From Galaxea fascicularis (Eukaryota; Cnidaria; Anthozoa; Scleractinia; Euphylliidae): 64,000 bases of DNA. Below, in pieces: positions 57,476 to 64,000 of the stretch. The position numbers and the translations under genes are program-made. The notes beneath the pieces are model-generated. The model saw only the letters and a list, made by a program, of their open reading frames with translations, searched no databases and had not been told where the DNA came from. How positions within the stretch are numbered: position 1 is the first letter of the stretch; every line of letters starts with the position of its first letter. Location: positions 28,919,876 to 28,983,875 of the forward strand of contig OX419342.1 of NCBI GenBank assembly GCA_948470475.1, written 5' to 3'.

Positions 57476-58546
57476 CTGGGGAAAAAAAAGAATGCACAAA
57501 TGTAAAAAACGATCTTTTGTTTGGCCGCTGGTCACGCGAGTCAAAACACTCTATTATCAGGCAAATCTGCCCAGCAAATCTAAGAACGCAGATCCCCCCA
57601 CCCCCAGCCAAACCCCACAGTATTTGACTTTTTAGTTGAACAACGAAACAGACTTGTAGCAGTAATAAAATTTATTTTTGCAGCAAAACTAAACAAACAC
57701 AGGCTTATTGCGAACTGAAAAGGAAGAAATAACAACAGCAAATCCCTAAAATATTACAATAAGATAACTAAAATGAAATAGCCGAGAAAAGAACCTGTAA
57801 CCATACAAGTTCAGTGTTACATGCAATGGCAATTCACTAAATTTCAACATGCAAGAGAATCCCAAGGCATTGCATGACAAAACAGCTTACACTTGAGCTA
57901 CTCATTTTGTGGAGATTGCGTGATTAACGTCATCATTTCGCTTTATCAATTGTTCTTTGTTTTGTTGTGATATCCCGCAAGTTTATTGTCGGTATTATCA
58001 GTGAGTCGGTTCGAGAAACATGTTGAGCACACTGCTAGGAGTTCAGAGATAGAGCGAAGGATGGTAGCAATGTTGGAGTCTGTAAAGGTATGCTACGTTG
58101 TTTATTTTGCTATTTAGGTTGTGAGGTTATAAGATGATTTGTTACGCTTTATACGTTCCTTTGTGTTCAGTTGTTCATCGTATTGTCTAAACCTCGGGTA
58201 TGCACTCGGCATGTGCTTCGATCGTGTAATGACAGTTTCTTTGCCTAGATTCTCAAAGTAATTTCGTTTTGTCGGTCACTCTGTTCTCAGTTTTTACGGA
58301 ATTTCAAGTGACTAAAGAATTGAAATTTACATGCCTGAAGGTTCTGTTGATAAACATTCCTCCGTTCGTTGGGGCGTTTGTAAACTGAGAAACCACATGT
58401 ACGCACTGTTAGATATTCGCTGGCGTCCGCTCGTTCCAACAAGAGAAAAACGATGAAATAATAGCAGAACTGCATTCAAGTTATGTTAGTAGCAATTTCA
58501 AACGACTCGCTTTGGCAGAGAACTAGGAAAACCGCGAAGATATTAC
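57476..58546. other. Intergenic or intronic; one possible short first exon
   Basis: An ATG in good context at about 58062 (MVAMLESVK) is followed by AAG|GTATGC on the plus strand. It could be a tiny first exon, but no continuation is demonstrable. Confidence 0.3.
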
Positions 58547-58660
58547 CTTGTGGCAGGACAACATCTGTCATCATAAAGTGAACAAAGCTACGGTAGGTAA
58601 AGGTCAGAATTTCAAGAATGAACTCGATCAGATACAACGTACACAAATAGTGTGTCTGAG
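58547..58660 (-). CDS. Possible hydrophobic exon of the unrecognised minus-strand gene
   Basis: A 114-nt segment with acceptor TTGCCTTTAG and donor CACAAG|GTAATA. It reads QTHYLCTLYLIEFILEILTF then TYRSFVHFMMTDVVLPQ. It could include a membrane segment. No family recognised. Its exit phase does not match the 56686-56817 exon directly, so an exon would be missing between them. Confidence 0.35.
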
Positions 58661-59075
58661 CTAAAGGCAAAGACAATCAATATTCTGAAAGTGTATGGAT
58701 ACAATTTGCGTATGAATGAAGAGAAGATTGAACAAGGTCAAATGTGACATACCGTATTTGTTTTTTCTCGGAAAAGTAATGTGAGCCACCCCTAGTTTCC
58801 CAAGTGTCCTAAGTGTCAAGTGTTGTGACGTAGCGGCGCAAAGGTTATGCGCGAAAGTTGCCTACATTTGCAAAGTTTCCTGACCTCGAGTGAGCTTCAT
58901 CGGTGTTTACGTACTTTGTTCCTCAGGTTTTTTTCGTTTTTATCTGCCCAGGACAGTGGAAGGACATCCTGTAAAGTCCGGCACACTGCAGTTCCAGGCT
59001 CCCTAAAGAAACTGGGAGTGCGTTGTTTGGTTTTATCGTCAGGAAGTGCTGCTCCTTGAGTTTGTTTCTTCCACG

Positions 59076-59811
59076 ATGGCCGACACACGGACCCGTACGG
59101 CAGCAAGTCTGGAAGCATCTCTTGTCTCAACCTCGGGTCTGTCGATCAATTCAAAGGTACCATGGCGAGTTGTGTCGATAGGGCAATGTGTCCATGGCCT
59201 TTGAGGTTGGGGGCAAGACCTGCTTTCAGACTTATACTATTTTCTCGTGATGCGAGGCCATTGGTGTTTCCCGCTCAACTTGTTCCTCCATTACCCAGAA
59301 TGCATTGCGAGATATATACAACACAGGTCAGTGGGGCGGGTGGATGTTTTCCTATGTTGGTTAGCCTGTGCCCTGCTTGCCGAATACTTCAAGCAACGCA
59401 TGCAGGCGGTCTCCAAGAATGCAGACAATCAATAAAAATCGATAATATGATTAAAAGACAGGTCAGTCGAGCGGGGTGTTTGTTTTTTTTCTTTTTTCTT
59501 TTCATTTTATTTTTTTGCTACGGACTAAGTGAAATATCGAGAGCAACTAGACATCACGTCTTCTCTACACGTCCCACGCAATTAATTTCATCAATAAAAC
59601 TGTCAATCACTCAATAAAACCGTCCAAATTCGCCGGGATCCGATCTATATTTCGATCTACGATCGTCGTCAGTCGTCCGCCATTTTTCTTCATGTAAGAG
59701 ACATTGGAATGGTCCACGCTTTCCCAGACTTCATGTACGTCATCACGAGACATCCCGAATCTGGAAATAGTTCCATTCCTTCAAGAAATTCAAAGGGAAA
59801 TCCAGCCGAAG
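59076..59811 (+). CDS. 5' exons of an unrecognised plus-strand gene
   Basis: Exon 1 59076-59156: the ATG in context ccacgATGGCC gives MADTRTRTAASLEASLVSTS then GLSINSK, with donor AAG|GTACCA. Exon 2 59701-59811: after an acceptor-like TGTAAGAG it reads TLEWSTLSQTSCTSSRDIPN then LEIVPFLQEIQREIQPK, with donor AAG|GTGAGT. Both are whole-codon exons in phase 0, so they join cleanly (64 codons). A second open frame in exon 2 starts MVHAFPDFMYV but ends in another phase. The remaining gene would lie beyond the tandem array or outside the window. Function unknown. Confidence 0.45.
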
Positions 59812-59819
59812 GTGAGTCT

Positions 59820-60169
59820 GTTTACTTGTTTGTTTATTTATTTATTTATTTATTTCTTGAAACGATACCGCCTTGCTTGCTACTATTCTGAAATGGAAAT
59901 ATTTCGTTTTTGAAAGCACATGTTATTGTAGAGCTGCCCTGACCACCACCGCAATGCTAACCGTTTCGACCTTCTTAACCCTACCTAATTTTCCCTTTTC
60001 CTAAACCCAACTGATTAGGCTTAATAATAATAATAAGGACAATATTCTTATACGAGATTATTATTTGGGATGTTTTTTTTAACGGAGATGAATTTTTTTA
60101 ATGTAATTAAATAAAAAATATATATTATTGTTATTGTCAAATAGGAGCAAGCCATATTTTTTTTTGTTT
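59820..60169. other. Short AT-rich stretch before the terminal array
   Basis: Contains (TTTA)n near 59833-59852 and A/T runs. No gene seen beyond the exon-2 donor. Confidence 0.4.
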
Positions 60170-63100
60170 TGCGTCTCGATTATAGACCGGAAGTAGTTTC
60201 TAAAAAGCGTTTTTTCATTCTCTGAATCGATAAAAGACCGGAACAAGTTTTAAAACACCATATTTTGATTCCCTGAATCGATAAGAGACCGGAAGAGGTT
60301 TTTAAAATCATTTTTTCATTCTCTGAATCGATAAAAGACCAGAAGAAGTTTTAAAAAAGTGTATTTCGATTTTCTGAATCGATTACAGACCGAAAGTAGT
60401 TTTTAGACAGATTGGACAGATACACAAGCATTTTAACTATTGTTTTTTTGGTGAACAAGTTATTATTTTGCTGTTCAAAGATGGAGGGGGTAGTGGTTCA
60501 TGTTACTACAATCTATTTGACCTTTATCCACTCTACGTTTTTTGTCTTGAGTGTAGAATGAATAAACAAAGCTATTTTCATGAATTTTGCCTTACTACAG
60601 AGTAATGTTACAATCCAGTCCACTTTTAGGTGTCGATTTCAAACTTTCCAAGACCAAAAACTCGATTAATTGGGCCTAAGCGCCGCGTCGACTAATTAGG
60701 GCTAAGCGGTGGGTCGATGGGCGGTTAGCTTTTATGGTTAAGGTCAGGGTAACCTTCCTCTCTCTATCATAAGACAACAACCTAAGTGATGCGTCAACTA
60801 ATTAACCCTAAACCACCCTGCCTCGACAGCGGGTTAGGTTTTCGGGTTGCGGTCAGGGGAATTACAAACCGGAAGTAGTCTTAAAACAACATATTTTCAT
60901 TCTCTGAATAGTTTACAAACCGGAAGTAGTTTTAAAATAGCGTACTTTTATTCTCTGAATGGATAAAAACCAGAAGTAATTTTAAAACACCAGGTTTTCA
61001 TCCTCTGAATCGATAAAAGACTGGAAGAAGATTTTAAACAGCATGTTTTCATTCCCTGGATCGATAAAAGACCGGAACAAGTTTTAAATAAGCCTATTTT
61101 GATTCTGTGAATCAATTACAAACGGGAAGTACTTTTTAAAACGCACATTTTTATTCTCTGAATCGGTCGGCAAGAAAGAGTGCCAACTGATGGCTCACGA
61201 TTTCAATGTTTTAAGACTAATTAAGCGCTGACCGATCTCTAGAATTTAGGCCTCAGCGCCGCAACCACAGACAAGAAATCCGACTGATTAAGCCTAAGCA
61301 CTGCGTCAACAACCGGTTAGCTTTTAGGGTTTAGAGTCAGGGGAACCTCTATTATTATTAAGTTACAATTCAACCCAAGGGATTAGGCCTAATCGCTTCG
61401 TAGACAAACAACAAACCTCACAGATTAGAGCCAAGTGCTGCTTCCATGATCGGTTAGCTTTTAAGTTAGGGTTATGGGAACCTCTCTTATTTAATGAAGA
61501 GAATAACTAACCTGGGCCGAGTTCCTAAGCCTATTGAAGTGCCGCGTAAACGACGGGTTAAGTCATTGATTGAAACCGGAAGTGACAATTTCAAACCGGA
61601 AGTAGTTTTAAATAGGCGTAGTTTGATTCTCTGAATATATAAGAAACCCGAAGTAGTTTTGAAAACCATTTTTTCATTCTCTGAGTTGATTACAGACCGG
61701 AAGTACTTTTAAAACAGTGTATTTTCATTATCTGAATCGATTAGTTTGAATATCGACAGATTGCACAGATACACAAGCATTTTAACTATTGTTTTTTTTG
61801 GTGAACAAGTTATTATTTTGCTGTTCAACGATGGAGGGGGTAGTGGTTTATGTTACTACAATCTATAAGACCTTTATCCACTCTACATTTTTTGTCTTGA
61901 ATTTAGAATGAATAAACAAAGCTATTTTCATGAATTTTGCCTTACTACAGAGTAATGTTACAATCCAGTCCACTTTTAGGTGTCGATTTGAAACTTTCCA
62001 AGACAAAAAGACTCGATTAATTAGGCCTAAGCGCCGCGTCCACTGATTAGGGCTCAGCGTTGGGTCGATGGGCGGTTAGCTTTCATGGTTAAGGTCAGGG
62101 CAACCTTCCTCTCTCTATCATAAGACAACAACCTAAGTGATGCGTCAACTAATTAAGCCTAAGCCTTGGCTCGACAACGGGTTAGGTTTTCGGGTTGGGG
62201 TCACGGGAATTACAAACCGGAAGTAGTCTTAAAACAACATATTTTCATTCTCTGAATAGTTTACAAACCGGAAGTAGTTTTAAAATAGCGTATTTTTATT
62301 CTCTGAATCGATAAAAACCGGAAGTAATTTCAAAACGCCAGATTTTCATTCTCTGAATAGATAAAAGACTGGAAGAAGATTTTAAACAGCATGTTTTCAT
62401 TCCCTGGATCGATAAAAGACCGGAACAAGTTTTAAATAAGCCTATTTTGATTCTGTGAATCAATTACAAACGGGAAGTACTTTTTAAAACGCACATTTTT
62501 ATTCTCTGAATCGGTCGGCAAGAAAGAGTGCCAACTGATGGCTCACGATTTCAATGTTTTAAGACTAATTAAGCGCTGACCGATCTCTAGAATTTAGGCC
62601 TCAGCGCCGCAACCACAGACAAGAAATCCGACTGATTAAGCCTAAGCACTGCGTCAACAACCGGTTAGCTTTTAGGGTTTAGAGTCAGGGGAACCTCTAT
62701 TATTATTAAGTTACAATTCAACCCAAGGGATTAGGCCTAATCGCTTCGTAGACAAACAACAAACCTCACAGATTAGAGCCAAGTGCTGCTTCCATGATCG
62801 GTTAGCTTTTAAGTTAGGGTTATGGGAACCTCTCTTATTTAATGAAGAGAATAACTAACCTGGGCCGAGTTCCTAAGCCTATTGAAGTGCCGCGTAAACG
62901 ACGGGTTAAGTCATTGATTGAAACCGGAAGTGACAATTTCAAACCGGAAGTAGTTTTAAATAGGCGTAGTTTGATTCTCTGAATATATAAGAAACCCGAA
63001 GTAGTTTTGAAAACCATTTTTTCATTCTCTGAGTTGATTACAGACCGGAAGTACTTTTAAAACAGTGTATTTTCATTATCTGAATCGATTAGTTTGAATA

Positions 63101-64000
63101 TCGACAGATTGCACAGATACACAAGCATTTTAACTATTGTTTTTTTTGGTGAACAAGTTATTATTTTGCTGTTCAACGATGGAGGGGGTAGTGGTTTATG
63201 TTACTACAATCTATAAGACCTTTATCCACTCTACATTTTTTGTCTTGAATTTAGAATGAATAAACAAAGCTATTTTCATGAATTTTGCCTTACTACAGAG
63301 TAATGTTACAATCCAGTCCACTTTTAGGTGTCGATTTGAAACTTTCCAAGACAAAAAGACTCGATTAATTAGGCCTAAGCGCCGCGTCCACTGATTAGGG
63401 CTCAGCGTTGGGTCGATGGGCGGTTAGCTTTCATGGTTAAGGTCAGGGCAACCTTCCTCTCTCTATCATAAGACAACAACCTAAGTGATGCGTCAACTAA
63501 TTAAGCCTAAGCCTTGGCTCGACAACGGGTTAGGTTTTCGGGTTGGGGTCACGGGAATTACAAACCGGAAGTAGTCTTAAAACAACATATTTTCATTCTC
63601 TGAATAGTTTACAAACCGGAAGTAGTTTTAAAATAGCGTATTTTTATTCTCTGAATCGATAAAAACCGGAAGTAATTTCAAAACGCCAGATTTTCATTCT
63701 CTGAATAGATAAAAGACTGGAAGAAGATTTTAAACAGCATGTTTTCATTCCCTGGATCGATAAAAGACCGGAACAAGTTTTAAATAAGCCTATTTTGATT
63801 CTGTGAATCAATTACAAACGGGAAGTACTTTTTAAAACGCACATTTTTATTCTCTGAATCGGTCGGCAAGAAAGAGTGCCAACTGATGGCTCACGATTTC
63901 AATGTTTTAAGACTAATTAAGCGCTGACCGATCTCTAGAATTTAGGCCTCAGCGCCGCAACCACAGACAAGAAATCCGACTGATTAAGCCTAAGCACTGC
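60170..64000. repeat. Tandem array, ~1348-bp unit made of ~60-bp CCGGAAGT subrepeats
   Basis: The landmark ACACAAGCATTTTAACTATT occurs at 60422, 61771 and 63119, giving periods of 1349 and 1348 bp. The array runs past the window end. The second and third units appear identical in the stretches I compared, while the first is diverged. Within a unit, ~60-bp subrepeats carry 'accggaagtagttttaaaa' and 'ttttcattctctgaatcgat'. A second block type has 'gattaggcctaagcgccgcgtc' and 'ggttagctttta-ggtt'. Identical 60-codon minus frames at 61487-61669 and 62835-63017 are by-products of the repeat. Confidence 0.9.

Noticed and set aside
57255..58660. Gene joining the hydrophobic exon 58547-58660 to the YIDD exon
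   Set aside because: The phase fits, but the YIDD segment is clearly LINE reverse transcriptase, so I treat the fit as coincidental unless transcripts show it.
61487..63017. Two identical 60-aa minus-strand ORFs
   Set aside because: They lie in the 1348-bp tandem repeat and have no domain; the identity reflects the repeat unit.

Overview
The window looks like nuclear DNA of an anthozoan, most probably a stony coral. It is AT-rich with intron-split genes, SINE and LINE families of the kind common in coral genomes, and no prokaryotic gene organisation. All calls come from reading the sequence. No database search was possible, so family names rest on recognised motifs.

Layout. 298-6544 is a 6.2 kb DNA-transposon-like element with terminal inverted repeats and a 6-bp target duplication, filled with degenerate repeats. 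6.5-11.7 kb is a cluster of short inverted-repeat elements, several with readable target duplications (TAA, TA, 9 bp, about 7 bp, TAG). 12.3-13.7 kb holds a LINE endonuclease/linker relic split by a degenerate satellite. 14.9-26.2 kb is a multi-exon minus-strand locus. Its upstream exons (21.2-26.2 kb) encode a Tnp2-like (CACTA/EnSpm-type) transposase domain with a stop and frameshift. Its downstream exons (15.0-20.7 kb) encode a different basic protein, with about 15 tandem copies of a ~206-bp unit lying between two of them. Each unit carries a possible 52/49-nt exon in compatible phase. 27.3-30.7 kb holds nested TIR elements and a miniature LTR element. 31.8-39.4 kb holds a second hexamer palindrome, an APE-type LINE with EN and RT, a further LINE 3' end, and a 1.2 kb array of tRNA-containing 250-bp units inserted into that LINE end. 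40-44.2 kb is a split minisatellite, LINE 3' ends and a broken SWIM zinc-finger gene.

44.8-55.9 kb is the best host gene: a plus-strand tandem-C2 protein with a CRE/TATA-like promoter and a seven-exon, 367-aa model in consistent phase. It has an N-myristoylation-type N terminus, a mostly Ca2+-competent C2A and a degenerate C2B. Its introns carry LINE and MITE debris. 55.7-59.9 kb has a convincing minus-strand exon of an unrecognised gene and the first two exons of a plus-strand candidate gene. From 60.17 kb to the end is a 1.35-kb-unit tandem array built from ~60-bp subrepeats rich in CCGGAAGT.

The genes show no sign of acting in one pathway. The dominant story is nested mobile elements, with two possible cases of repeats touching splicing: the mini-exon array, and a MITE lying against a splice donor.
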